A program made the translations under genes and the position numbers. A stretch of 64,000 nt of DNA from NCBI GenBank assembly GCA_028023455.1, contig JAQFVV010000349.1:715501-779500 (forward strand), read 5' to 3'. This DNA comes from Epiperipatus broadwayi (taxonomy: Eukaryota; Onychophora; Udeonychophora; Euonychophora; Peripatidae). Each line of letters begins with the position of its first letter. Within the stretch, counting starts at the first letter, position 1. The notes below the pieces were generated by a model. The model was given only the letters and a program-made list of their open reading frames with translations. It had not been told where the DNA came from and did not search any database. Positions 46,241-58,745 of this stretch are shown piece after piece.

Positions 46241-46980
46241 GTTGAACTGTTATTGTTAATAATAATCTGTGATATAATTTATAAAAATATTAAAATAAAA
46301 TAGTATTTAATTTTGAAATTATGCTTAAATAAAATATATTATTTTCTTATAATTATTATTAATTAATGATTATTATTATTCAAGTAGATGGTTGAGTTTA
46401 AAACTTCTGATCCCAGACTTTTGTTTTTAACAAAATATGCAAATATGAAACAAAATAATGTTTTTTTTGTTAATCCAATATGGCTTTCAAATATGATATA
46501 AAGCATTGTCACATAAATTTAATGTATTCATTCACAATGTAACATGGACTTATAATCGGTGCATTTTTTCATTTGTGAAATTTACAAATAATCATATTCA
46601 ACAGATTGAAGTGTTGTAATTTAGTTCGAGTTTTTTTTCAAATGAATTTATTATAATTAAGACAAATTTATTATCAGCAAAAGGTTGGGAAGATATACGT
46701 CTTTTAAAAATTAAAATAGTTAGCTAAGCAATTTGCTACAATAGATATTTTATTATTAATCTAACTCTATATGAAAGAACATTTTGGTAGTAGGAAATTT
46801 TATTGCCAAAATACAAATTAAATGATCAAATGAAACAATAAAAGCTTTAATATCTCTAAAAACGTTTTTTTAGAAATCATTTTTTATATAATAAACATGC
46901 TGAAAAGTTGGAGGTTGGAGTAGATTGAAGCCTGTCCATTAAGGTATGAAGATTTGCTATCTTAATATAACTGAGCACTA
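46241..46980. other. A+T-rich spacer, no gene seen
   Basis: Nothing recognised. Confidence 0.35.
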
Positions 46981-46984
46981 ATTA

Positions 46985-47165
46985 TATATATATGGGAGAT
47001 GATAGTCTGGACCAACTGTTGAGTGCTGGTTTAGCATGAAATACTATATTGGTGATTATTTATCTTTTCTATATGTGTGTGGTCATGTGTATCAGTTGTA
47101 TGAGATAGTGTGGATAGTTGAAGAGTACTTGAAAGTCTGAATTCAAAAATCCCCTATATTTACAA
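46985..47165 (+). mobile_element. HHR family C element, copy C2 (core mutated)
   Basis: Same order as copy C1, from tatgggagatgatagtctggacc to the gaattcaaaaatccc end. The hammerhead at 46998-47056 has CTGTTGA (A6 to T) with stem II GTGCT/AGCAT perfect, GAAA at 47038-47041 and UUGG/CCAA stem I intact. The core change should abolish cleavage. Confidence 0.7.
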
Positions 47166-47484
47166 TAAACAAATTAATTTTATATTAATTGCAAATACAT
47201 ACAATCTGTTGGTAGAGCCATCATCCATATACCAAAGTAAATAAGAATTAGCTAATCATAAATTTATTTATTTATTTTTTTAATATAAAAAAGTCAAAAA
47301 CAAAAAACTCTAAAAATAATAGTTATTTAAAACCATGAGTATAATTAAATTTATTTAGAAAACAAACGTGTAAAAATTATCTTTAGTAAGCAAACAATGA
47401 ACAATGCAAACATTTAGTGAGGAATTTTAACGAACTAAAAATATGATCTACACAGTTTTTCTTTTCAAAAATAGTTCATAATTT
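47166..47484. other. A+T-rich spacer, no gene seen
   Basis: Nothing recognised. Confidence 0.35.
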
Positions 47485-48036
47485 TCCATATATATAAATG
47501 AATACACCAGACGTGTTCTTTTTAAAACTTGTTTTTTATATGACTATTATAAAAATAAAATAACACACCAACGTTTCAACTATTTTATAATATAGTATTT
47601 TTTAAGAAATACTAAAAATAAAAATATATAAATATCACATATTCCAAACATCCAAAAACATTAAAAAAAATACTAAAAAATTATCTTTACCTGAACTCCT
47701 TTTCTATTGCTAACAATCTCAAAACTTTATTAAATTTTTGACATTTATATATCCTAAAAATATCAAAAATTTGATAAAGTTTTGATATTGTTTGTAATAA
47801 AAAAGGTGTTGAAGTAAAGAGAATTTTTTAATATTTTTTAATGTTTTTGGATTTGTTTGAAATATGTGATATTTATATTTATTATTATATATTTTTATTT
47901 TTTAGTGTTTTTTATTAAAAAAGACTATATTATAAAATAGTCGAAACATTGGTGTGTTATTTTATTTTTATAATAGTCATATAAAAAACAAGTTTTAAAA
48001 AAAACAAGTTTGATGTATTCATTTATATATATGAAG
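47485..48036. repeat. Foldback element, ~550-bp palindrome
   Basis: Left arm catatatataaatgaataca... is the inverse of the right arm ...tgtattcatttatatatatg. Each arm contains actattttataatatagta next to gtttc (right arm: gactatattataaaatagtcgaaacattggtgtg). The gactat/atagtc hairpin followed by gaaac resembles stem II plus GAAA of a hammerhead or Penelope terminal repeat, but there is no CTGATGA and the following base is not NUH. Confidence 0.75.
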
Positions 48037-48325
48037 AATTTTATTAATATTCTCTGCAAATGGCTGATATGAAGATAAAGTAAAAAAAAACAAACTAAAA
48101 CAACAGGAAAATATTATAGGTGAGAATCTGAAATTAAGCTATTCATTGAATAAAGAATAAAATAATATTTTCAACAAATTCAATTAGCTTTAGCTACCAT
48201 CACTAATTTAATTTCTTACTACATATTGATAATATTTATTTTTTACTTATTGTTTTTTCATTAAATGTATTCTTTTCAGATTTATTTTCTAAATATATTA
48301 TAATTTATAAAATTGAGACATTTTT

Positions 48326-48754
48326 CTGTAAATTATAACTATATGCACTGACATGCTCTCATAAGAAAAGCTATAATTGCATGAAAATTATTAACAAAGT
48401 TAAGCATTTTCAAGGGCATTAAATGTCCTCATAGTTGTAGCCTTGGAAAGTGTGTAATTGTTTAGGCATGTTTATATATAAGCAATAGATTATTCAAACT
48501 GTATGTAAATCAGATTGCCCATTTCTTAGAAAGGAAGGAATCCTGCCTCCCCCTTTCTACAAAATGGGCAATCTGATTTACATAAAATTTGAATAATATA
48601 CTGCCTATATATACACATACCCATACAACTATGCAAGGCTATGATTATGAGGACATTTAATGCTCTTGAAAGTGCTTAGTTTCAGTAATAATTTTCATGC
48701 ATTTGTAGCTTTCTTATGAGAGCATGTCATTACATATAGTTATAATTTACATAA
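48326..48754. repeat. Foldback (MITE-like) element, ~425 bp
   Basis: Arms begin gtaaattataactatatgca and end with the inverse ...tagttataatttac. A second well-kept block is tgtaaatcagattgcccat / atgggcaatctgatttaca around the ~35-bp centre (48522-48560). Non-coding. Confidence 0.85.
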
Positions 48755-49920
48755 GTTATATTATTTTTATGTTTTTCATTTTTTATGAAAAATATGAATT
48801 CTTGTCTATTTTGGAATATGCAATTGGCATTCATATTTCTTTGTAGTTCATTTTTTATATTATATATACACGTATTAATATTTTGAAATTTATGTCTTAT
48901 TCTTATTTTCATTGGTAAGATTGTTTTATTTCAATTTAAAGTGTATTCTTTATTCAAGTTTTTATTTAATTCAACACTTTTTAATTACTAATTTTATCAT
49001 TTCCATAGTAATAGCTGAAATCCTTAAAAAAAAAAAAAGTTAATCTAAGGATTCCTAAAAACTGAAAATTTTGTCTCAAGTCCCAAGAATAGAAAATTAA
49101 AGCTTAGAAATTTTAACCGGGTTAGATTAGTATATATACTTTGAAAACATTTTATAATTTAATTCCAAAGTACCCTCTGTTATGAATTCCTGATGTTTAA
49201 GTCATCTTGGTGGTGCTATGTTCGTTACTATGTTTGATTCTTTAGTAATAAATATTATTCACAAATCTGAGTACAGTTTCTTTATTGATTTTCAAAATCA
49301 TTTAAGTCCGATTCATTGCCTTATTCATGGAAAGAAAATTACTGGAGAATATATATATTATGAATTAAAAAAATCTCTATACTCTTTTATAATACTTTTG
49401 AATCATTAATTGTTTAAAATCCCTTTAACAAAAATAAATAGAATAGAAAGTTTTTCAAATATAGTTCTGATTAGATACCTTAAATAGAGGAGTATAATTT
49501 ATTTCTTACATGGTCTATCTTGATTTAATTTCATTACAACATATATACATGCAGTAGACTTCCTGTAATCATGGACTCATCATATAAAATTTTATTAACC
49601 CACAATATAACCAAGTATTAAATAGCTTTTTTAAATTAGATATTTGAAAATCTAAAAATATAAATTTTATAAGCATTTGTATGTGCACTATAATCATGTG
49701 ATCTCAAACAGCTAAGTGATTTATTGCTCTCTCTCTTTGTCTCTAGATTTATTACCATACTGTCTTCTTCATAATGTAATGTTCTAATTATTTTTCCAGA
49801 TGTCTAAATGTATATATATTTTAAAAATAAATCGCATTATTAGTAGATTTGATATCAAATTGCAGCAGATTTGGGGCAAGCCACTATATATATATTGTAA
49901 TCTTCAAATTTTATATTAGT
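48755..49920. other. A+T-rich spacer, no gene seen
   Basis: Short ORFs only (48730-48912 minus, 49218-49409 plus), not recognised. Confidence 0.35.
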
Positions 49921-50002
49921 CCAGTGTTGGTGGAGCTAGCTGCCTTCCAAGTAGCTGGCTCGGGTTTGCTTCCCAGTCAACACATTTGACATATGAAAAA
50001 AA
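49921..50002 (+). mobile_element. tRNA-Gly-derived SINE, copy 2
   Basis: gtgttggtgg, then a ~12-bp deletion through the A box, then the anticodon arm ctgccttccaagtag. The T arm cgggtttgcttccca, gtcaacaca, tttgacatatg and poly-A follow. Same head and tail as 12470-12563. Confidence 0.72.
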
Positions 50003-51341
50003 AATTATAGTAGTATATTTTTTAAAAAAAATTATATAGTTTATTTTTCATACCATAAAAGTTATTATAATAATGGTGATTATAGGACGTCTGCGATTTA
50101 TTTAATTATGTTATAGTTGCTACTATAAGTTATTATTAATTTAAAACAAACTTGTAAAAGTGTAATTCATTAATTTTTAAACTTGTTAATTTTAATTTTT
50201 GTAATTATAAATACCTAATCATAAATTATTACTTATAACTTAGTAGGAGAGTTGAAATATTCTTACATTAATTATTGCATCTTTTTATTAAATTAAAATA
50301 TTGTAAATGAATTATAAATGAGTCTAAAAATGCCTAAGTTAGTGTAGTTAAAAGTATAGTAAATAAATGCTAATTAATAATATTCAAATTTTTTAGGAAT
50401 AGTAGAGAGTAATTAATAGTTTTAAAAATTAATTAAATTTGAAATAGTTATTTCTATGTATGATTGTGCATGTGATTGATAATTTTAAAAGTGTTCAAAA
50501 AAGTTAATGATGTTTAAAGTTAATTTAATGATTTAATTTATAATGATTCTGTTGAAAGTATTATAAAAATTAAAAAAAACAAAAACAAGTGAAACAATAT
50601 TCTGAGAACGTTTAAATAAGAAAGAAGGAAATGTCTTTAAATATTTTTTTTATTACTATAATATTTTTTACTTTAAATAATTTCTAATGTTAAATAATAT
50701 TCTAAAAATAATAATTGTTTTAATAATTATTTGATCTGCAACTTTCCAGAATACTTTAATTAGATCTATTTTTAGAATTTAACACAGAAAACTAAAGAAT
50801 TGTGTGGCATCTTAGTTAATTAGGTTGCTTATATTAATTAATAATTGGCACTCTGTTGTCCATCATATTTGTAAATTTCTATCATGTGACTTACTTTATA
50901 TAAGTCTGGTTTGCTAAATTGACACACACATCATTTTCTTTTTGGATGTGTTTAAGTAATAATTTTTTATAAGTATTATTATTTTCTAATTTAAGTAAAA
51001 TTATGCAATGCTAAAAAGAATCATGATTCAGGTTTTTAATATATCCTCTTCACTCTTCAAACTATTCCAAGCTTTCACTATGGGAAATTGTTTAAACAAC
51101 AAGTGTACATTTCACAAAGTTATCTGCTGTCTCACAAATATCTGACAGCAGTAGATTTTTACTGAAGGTATTATTGTATTGTAAAAACTTTCATTAATCT
51201 CAATTTATTTATTTTATCATATTCAAACTTCATTTTAAGAAAGATAACTTCAATATTAAATGCCAGAACTTTTAAATTATTTTACATTAATTTTGAAAAG
51301 AATTTACATTATAAGGACTTTAAATGTGATGTTTTATTTGA
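50003..51341. other. A+T-rich spacer, no gene seen
   Basis: Nothing recognised. Confidence 0.35.
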
Positions 51342-51355
51342 AATGTTGAATATTA
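51342..51355. repeat. Target-site duplication (left) of HHR-B insert
   Basis: aatgttgaatatta is repeated exactly at 51586-51599. Confidence 0.85.
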
Positions 51356-51585
51356 AAACAGGCAAAACTCTCCATACAGTAGTGCCACTCAGTGCAAGCC
51401 AGAATAATCAATGGAGTTCAGAAGGCTTGTGCATAAAATTCCTATCTAGTACCTACTCATAAGACTAGTTTCTAGCTTGTGTCTTTCATCAGTGAGGTTG
51501 CACTGAGTGGCACTACTGTAGGAGAGTTTTGCCTGTATTAATAAGAGTTATGAGCAAGCATAAAAATTGTGATCATGTGATGTTT
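51356..51585 (+). mobile_element. HHR family B foldback, 230-bp short copy
   Basis: Left arm in minus sense (caggcaaaactctccatac to catcagtgagg) is joined to gttgcactgagtggcac...gatcatgtgatgttt. The hammerhead on the minus strand (51464-51498) keeps CTGATGA (51492-51486), GAAAC and GTC. Stem II is weakened and the ~13-bp stem I partner is deleted, so it is probably inactive. Confidence 0.82.
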
Positions 51586-51599
51586 AATGTTGAATATTA

Positions 51600-52248
51600 C
51601 TATCATTTTCTGGTGTGTTCTCTTTTGGCTTAATTTAATATCATTATTAAATTAGAACTATTGACTAAAATGGTAGGATCCTGTAAATGATAAAGGAATT
51701 TAGACATAGTAATTATCATTGTATGAATGCTTAAAATAATTTATAAATTATTTCTCTACATATTTCTGCATTTTTTTAAAAATGAAATGTTTGTTTGACC
51801 AGTCGTGAAAGTTGAATGTATATTTTCTTTTTATTTTGTGAAGGAAATAAACATTATTGTGCATTTATTTTTGCAGATGTCTGTATGGTGAAAGCTGATA
51901 TGAAATATTTATTTTTCCTAGGTCTAGAACTTAAGATATGCACCTGTGCTGCTGAGTATTTTTCTCTGTTCTAAAGGATAAAATATAATATTGAACTGTA
52001 TTTAATATTTATTTAATCTACTGTTTTGGCAATATAAACTTATTATCATTGAACATGCTTACCTGCATTTTAAAATGATACTTATTGTCAATAAAATATG
52101 AATATTATGTATAATTAACTCTGGAAAAGTCTGCAATTTATTCTATACTGGATATATTACTTACAAAAGATGATATTTGTTCTCTTATTAAAATTTATTA
52201 TAATTCTTCAACATTATATTTATGGCTCCAAATTATTATACTTAAAGG
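51600..52248. other. A+T-rich spacer, no gene seen
   Basis: Nothing recognised. Confidence 0.35.
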
Positions 52249-52249
52249 G

Positions 52250-52345
52250 GGTTTGAACTCCGACTTTCACATGACCCTTAACTATCCATGCCATCTCATA
52301 CTGCTAACACACTTGATCACACACATTGACCCCTATATATTACAT
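52250..52345 (-). mobile_element. HHR family C 3' fragment
   Basis: Minus strand of ggtttgaactccgactttcacatgacc...actatccatgccatctcata matches the body and B-box-like end (ggagttcaaaccccc) of family C. The hammerhead part is missing. Confidence 0.65.
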
Positions 52346-54850
52346 ATTGGAGTACAGGTATGAAAAATCCTTTACTGTAGAAAAGATTCATATATTGTTA
52401 TACTTAAAGTATATTTGTTCTTCAAGAAGATAATAGGCACTCTTCATTTATATTCTTTGTAAAGCTCTGAATTATATATTACAAAATGAAATATTATCAT
52501 TTGTGATGTATTATTAAATTTCTACCATTCAAGTATTATAAATGTGTTATATTAAATATCTACAATACTTGCTTTTTATTTTATTATGAATACTACTTAT
52601 CATTTAGAATGGCTATATTTTGTATCAGTGATTTCAATTTCTGCTTGTTTCATGTTTTAATTGTTGTTTATTGATTAATCATCAATGCTGGCAGAGATCC
52701 TACAAAGTCTTCAGGATCTCCAATGACTTTTATTTGACTGTATCCTATTTAATGGTATGGAAAAATCCAGAATTAAGGATTGTTTATTTTATTTGATAAA
52801 TGGATGTAAAATATTTAGTTTTAATATTTATTTTTCCTTGCATTATATTCATTTTATTTTCTCGTATTATTTTATGTATAGGTTTAACATGCATTTTCAT
52901 ATTAAGTTCTCAGAATATTACCAGAGTAACAAAATTTTAAAGTATATTGTACTTATTCTCTTTTGGATTTATTTAAAATGTGGATAAATATTTGGAAGAA
53001 TTCATGAACTTGATATACATTTTTATTATTGAATTATTTTTGCCATAACTTTATATGCTTTAGCTATATTTCCCACATTTATTGAATTTGCACATCAGTT
53101 ATTTGTTGTTATAGGAGATAGTAGTATTATCTCTCTCTCTTCTATATATTGTTTTATTATGCCAGTGAGTTTTATAATATCTTTGTAATATTAAGCATGT
53201 AGTGATATATTTAGGCAATCCTCTCTCCTTTTGATGGTTTATTCTCATATTTTTATGACTAAAGATAAGGTTCTAGCTTGTTATTACCCTCTTGTGTAGG
53301 TGCTTATCTAAATTTATATCAACATCTTATTTTTGCCTTTACTTTTTCAATCCTTTGATATGTATCTAGGTGATATACTTATTTGAAGTCATGTGTGATA
53401 CCCAACCATGTCTTTATCCTGGCTTTTTGGTATGTTTTGAAGATGCTGTGTGATGCCAACCATGCCTTTATTTGTGCTTTTGATGATGTGTAGATTTTGT
53501 TGATATGCTTAGTTAGAATATTCAGATATTTTAAAACTCGATAAAATATGTTTATTATTAAATTTATAATTGTTTATGTGGCTATAAAAATTTATACATC
53601 TTCAAAATTTATCGCTACTAAAAATGGTATGATTTTATCTTATTCAGAGTTATTGAATATATTTCACATAGGGTACTTTATAATAGAAAGTGATTTATTA
53701 AAAGTGAGAACTTTATCGAATATGTAAGAAATCACATTAGGACTTCTAATTTACTGATTATTTTTAGTAATATTTTAAATAGTAAACTATAATTTGATGT
53801 TTCTTCTGGGGAATTTTGTAATTTATAAAGTTTATTAAATAACTTAATATTTGCTTTTCCATGTCATAAATGTCAAAAATATTTTAATTATTAACTTACG
53901 ATTCTTTTTCATTATCATTATCTGCACTCTCAGAAATCTAACAATACCACACATATTTAGTTTATGCATTGGGAATACAAGAGTACAAAAAGATATGATA
54001 TAAAAGTCACTTTATTAAATTATATTGTTGATGTTAAGATAATATCCAGAAAGAGAAGATTATTTTTCTATTATAAGATCACTTTACTTTATTCATCTTG
54101 AGTTAAGATCAGAAGAGTATCTTATTTTGATATAAGTTTAGGGGGAAACTCATTGGTGTGATATTTGGATAGCAACAAAATCCATTTTCTACTCATAATG
54201 TTACAAATGTTATCCTAGTGGGTTACAATTATTTTTTTAATATAAAAGTTTTTTTAATTTTAAAATTAATAATTATTTAATTTGATAAGAAAGATAACTT
54301 AAAATAAGATATTTTATTGTTATTACTTGTTACTAGGATCACATTCTTGGTTAGTTTTAAAAAATAAAAATAAGATTATTGATTATTGAAGAATTTATTA
54401 TTGAAAAAACACTAAGATTTGATTATTATAGTTATTTTAAGAATTATGTTGCTTAAAAGACCCAAGTTATTTTGAGCAAAAACTGCTGTGCCTGGAATCT
54501 GATTATTTAGAAAATCATTTTTAAGATTTAATTTTATTTTAAAAGATGTGTTAGATGAAGAGCATTGAGAGTAACCTAACCTTTTGTGTAATGTGCTGAA
54601 TAAGATTATAAGAGTTATTCAAAGAGAGAGTATTAAAAAATTCTCCTCTTTATGTCTTGTTTATAACCAGAGTATTAGAAGTCTTTTTTTCTATTATTTG
54701 AAGTTTGACTTAATGTATTTCTCTTAAAGCAGCATATAAGAGCTAGCTTAGATTTTGAATTGATCATTTGATTATATTGCTATGTTTAGCCTACCTCAAT
54801 GGTTTATGTCTCTCACCTCCTACCACTTCTTCTGGTTACTCTGTCAGTTA
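52346..54850. other. A+T-rich region, no gene identified
   Basis: Read in both strands. ORF 52757-52987 is hydrophobic and unassigned. 53200-53500 contains loosely repeated words (ccaaccatg..tttat) but no recognisable domain. Confidence 0.3.
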
Positions 54851-54854
54851 GAAT

Positions 54855-55032
54855 CTGTATATATAAAGAACCTGCTAATAGCTCTAAACCATAGCTCAAA
54901 AACGGTCTGGGGATGGGGACAATCATAGATAAAGGCTTTAGGTACTTTCTCTTGTAGCATTTATCATTAAAAAAAAAAAAGTAAATAAATAAGCTTGTTT
55001 AGAGCTATTAGTAGGCTCTTTATATATTACAT
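54855..55032. repeat. Foldback with hammerhead-like remnant
   Basis: tataaagaacctgctaatagc / gctattagtaggctctttata are inverted arms. Between them agctcaaaaacggtctggggatgggg resembles the GAAA / GTC / TGGGG side of families A and D with G12 changed to A. No CTGATGA remains. Confidence 0.6.
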
Positions 55033-55099
55033 ATTGGTAAAGCAAGCTATACAGGTCATGTGACACATGACTGATTTTTATTAATATATATATATTGTA

Positions 55100-57020
55100 A
55101 CGGTATGCACCCTCTCAACAAGATAAGTTAAGGCAATTGCATCTCACTATAGTCAGATTTAAGGTCTTCATATAGGATGCCACGAATGATATGATATAAT
55201 TTTGAGATAAAACTATATTTTTCCCAATAACTAATTTATTATTAATAAATTATTATATTTAAACCACATCAAATCAATTTTCATCTTGATTAACCTTACC
55301 GTTATGCTCAGATTTCGAAATCAGGGAAGTTTAACCATTTACTCTCTTCAGGGGTTCCTATCAATATTCTAAAGTAATATTAATAACAAATCTCACTAAC
55401 TCTTTAAATTAAATAAAATTGAAGACTTCATTTAATTTAATATAAAAAACATAATAATTATTTATTTAACAAATAAATAACTTAAATTTTACAATATATA
55501 AAAATTATTTATATAACTACTTCCTTATATTAAAAAATAAAAATATTCTATTTACTTATGGTAGATATATTTTCTAACCTATATCACTACGTGATTTTAC
55601 AATGTATATAAAATATAATTATCCAAATATTAAGACTTTTATATTAACACTATTGTATAATAATTAGATTATACAAATAATAATCCAATCATTTATATAT
55701 AATATTTTCATTCGTTAAAATAATTGTACATAACTTATATTTATTAATATAAAAATATATATTTCACAACAATGTTAATCATATATTCACTTATCATACA
55801 TTACAGTTATTAGACTATTTGGATTAGTATAAACAATGTAGTGTCATGTCATAGAAAATAATAGTATGTAAATTTAAAAATAATTTAATCTCTTACTTCA
55901 AGTTCACTTTATCCCTCTATATTCTTACATGCCTTTCCCATATTAATATTTCTTAACCTATATTTAAATCTTTATTAATCATAAATATAAATAAAAATAT
56001 TTTAAATTATTAATTCTCTCTTATTATTCATCTCTTTAATAAAAATGAATATGATTAAAGGAAATGAAATTAATCTTTGCCAACTATAATTTTCAAAAAC
56101 TTAAATGGTATTTATAAAAGTTAATACGATAGTCTTAGATGTTCCTGGCATTCGCGAATGAAACTCCTTCGAAGACGCAATTTTTAATTCCTTCATTGTT
56201 AGACATTAAAGAGAATGATGGGATATCCCAAGTTGACATTTAGTTTCCTCTTTGTACGTAGATTTCAACTTCTTAATACACAGTTTCTTTATTAACAATT
56301 ATAATTCCATTTTGAAGATCGAACTTTTATATAATTTTAAGGCATTCAGCAAAAGATGTTATTCACACATATATATATTTGACTAGGCAAGTGCATTTTA
56401 TATATCCCACGATAAATTGGTGTTCTATCCACTTTGCATTTTCCTTATAATGTAAAGTACATTAAATCTAGTTGAAGTTTTTATAAACATGTTCTTTTTT
56501 AAAATGAAGTTTACATTTTAGAACATGTAATTCTAACAATTTTTATAGAACACGAAAATATATCCAAATTACTTTCTTTAAACAAATATTAGAAATTTCT
56601 TCTAATAAATATTAAATCGTTCAAAATATAGATTTTTTATCTTATGCTGTTCTTTTAAATCGAACATAGTATAAGTTTTTATGAGGATATAGCTGACAAA
56701 AATAGAATCCTTAGTCTTCTAATAAAAAATAGAATTATTTTTATATCGAGCTGCATGAGCATGCTGAAACATAACACATTCTAAATTGTTACAATACAAT
56801 TCGATATTAAAACACTAAGTTAATTTCATTTCCTTTAATTCGATAAACTATGTGAACCCAGAGGTCATTCATTACCTTGTCAATCATTTTTATTTCAACA
56901 ACGTTTTTTTCATTTTAAAGAATGAAAAATACTAACTTACTAAATTATATATTTATTTTCATAAATATAATAAGAATGTGAATATAATGTATACATATTG
57001 ATTATATGTATTTATGATTA
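55100..57020 (+). repeat. Long non-coding interspersed repeat, copy 2
   Basis: Second copy of the repeat at 122-2870, same orientation, lacking about 765 bp relative to it (junction near 56465). It ends next to an (AT)n tract and the HHR-A cluster. Confidence 0.75.
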
Positions 57021-57105
57021 TATATATATAACTTGATTTCCTTACTATATATATATATAGAGGGAGAGAGCTTGCAAATAAACTCTTAACAAACTTTGCA
57101 GAATA

Positions 57106-57166
57106 TCCCAACTCGAGACCAGTTTCTGCTATTGGCTTCCTTGGTGAGGTGCTAGGATATTCAAAT
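57106..57166 (-). ncRNA. Degenerate family A hammerhead
   Basis: Minus strand keeps stem II GCC-aat-AGC-like, GAAACTGGTC and stem I gaatatcc, but the core reads CCAAGGA instead of CTGANGA. Confidence 0.6.
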
Positions 57167-57847
57167 ATTATATTAAAAATACCAGGACAAGCCCAGCACT
57201 TTTAAGTAGAAAATCTGAATTTTTCAGACATTTATGTCTTCCCATCTAGCTATCTAACTTAAATAGCCATATGGGACTGAACCAAGTTCAGATACATCAT
57301 ATATTAACAACTTTAGCAATATAAAATCACCAAAGCCTTAATAGCAAAAACATAAAATTACAAAGAAATCAAGACATATGTCACATGACCTAATTTAACA
57401 AGCTTATATTACAAATGTTATATATAGAGCTCGCAAATAAACTCTTAACAAGCTTTGCAGAATATCCCCAACTCCAGCACCTCAGTGAGGAAATCAGTAG
57501 CAGAAAATAATCTGGAGTTGGAGATATTCTGCAAAGCTTGTTAAGAGTTTATTTGTGAGCTCTATACATAACATTTATAATACAAGCTTGTTAAATTAGG
57601 TCATCTGACATATGACTTGATTTTTTTGTAATTTTATTATTTTCCTATTAAGGCTTTGGTGATTTTATATTGCTAAAGTTGTTAATATAAGGTGTATCTG
57701 AATTTGGTTCAGTCCCATATGGCTATTTAAGTTAGATATCTGGATAGAAAGACAAGAATGTCTGAAATTTTCAGATTTTTTACTTAATAGTTATCCATTA
57801 GATAAAGTGCTGGACTTGTCCTGGTATTTTTAATCTAATGCTTAAAT

Positions 57848-57908
57848 ATCCTAGCACCTCACTGAGGAAACCAATAGCAGAAAACAACCTAGGGTTGGGG
57901 ATATTCTG
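57848..57908 (+). ncRNA. Family A hammerhead with damaged stem III
   Basis: CTGAGGA at 57862-57868 satisfies the core (G at N7). GAAAAC then CCT replace GAAAC and GTC, so stem III and the cleavage triplet are altered. Stem I aatatcc/ggatatt is intact. Confidence 0.55.
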
Positions 57909-58206
57909 CAAAGCTTGTTAAGAGTTTATTTGTGAGCCTCTAACTATAATATTTGTAATACAAGTTTGTTAAATTAGGTCATGTGACATATAACTTGATT
58001 TCTTTGTCATTTTATTTTTTGCTTTGGTGATTTTATATTGCTAAAGTTATTAATATATGGTGTATCTAAACTTGGTCCAGTCCCATATGGCTATTTAAGT
58101 TAGATAGCAGGATTGAAAGATATATGAATGTCTGAAAATTTCAGACTTTCTACTTAATAGTTATCCATTAGATAAAGTGCTGGATTTGTCCTGGTACTTT
58201 TAATCT

Positions 58207-58274
58207 AATGCTTGTATATCCTAGCACCTCACTGAAGAAGCCAGTAGCAGAAACCGATCTGGGGTGGGGATATT
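58207..58274 (+). ncRNA. Hammerhead ribozyme (type I), family A, intact core with weak stem III
   Basis: CTGAAGA at 58222-58228 (A at N7), stem II GC-cagta-GC, GAAA at 58240-58243. The site is ATC with predicted cleavage after C58249. Stem I is CCTCA/TGGGG plus tatatcc/ggatatt. The G-to-A change before U16.1 removes one of two stem III pairs. Confidence 0.65.
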
Positions 58275-58487
58275 CTGCAAAGCTTGTCAAGAGCTTATTT
58301 GTGAGCTCTTTATATAACACTTGTAATCCAAGCTTGTTAAATTAAGTTATGTGACATATATGTCACATGACCTAATTTAACAAGCTTGGATTATGTCACA
58401 TGACCTAATTTAACAACTTGGATTACAAATGTTATATAAAGAGCTCGCAAATAAGCTCTTGACAAGCTTTGCAGAATATCTCCACTC

Positions 58488-58545
58488 CAGACCGATTTCT
58501 GCTACTGGCTTCCTCACTGAAGTGTTAGGATATTCAAGCATGTAT
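58488..58545 (-). ncRNA. Degenerate family A hammerhead
   Basis: Minus strand reads GTGAGGA in place of CTGAGGA (C3 lost) with GCC-agta-GC stem II, GAAATCGGTC and stem I kept. Expected inactive. Confidence 0.55.
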
Positions 58546-58745
58546 TACAAAGAAATCATATCATATATCACATGGCCTAATTTAACAAGCTTGTATTACA
58601 AATGTTATATAAAGAGCTTGCAAATACTCTTAACAAGCTTTGCAGAATATCCCCAATCCAAGACCGGAAATGGGTCTGGGATTGGGGATATTCTGAAAAG
58701 CAAGCTTGTTAAGAACTTACTTGTGAGCTCTTTATATATATATAT

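Larger units (their letters stand above)
57060..58745. mobile_element. HHR family A cluster, mixed orientations
   Basis: Several ~360-bp family A units in alternating orientation: minus about 57060-57470, plus about 57500-58330 (two units; hammerheads 360 bp apart at 57862 and 58222), minus about 58370-58640, then a plus stub. Landmarks are the tctgcaaagcttgttaagag and aagccttaatagc blocks. The orientation flips create hairpins, for example at 57455-57560, 58330-58430 and 58630-58710. No coding sequence except fortuitous ORFs (58429-58773). Confidence 0.78.
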
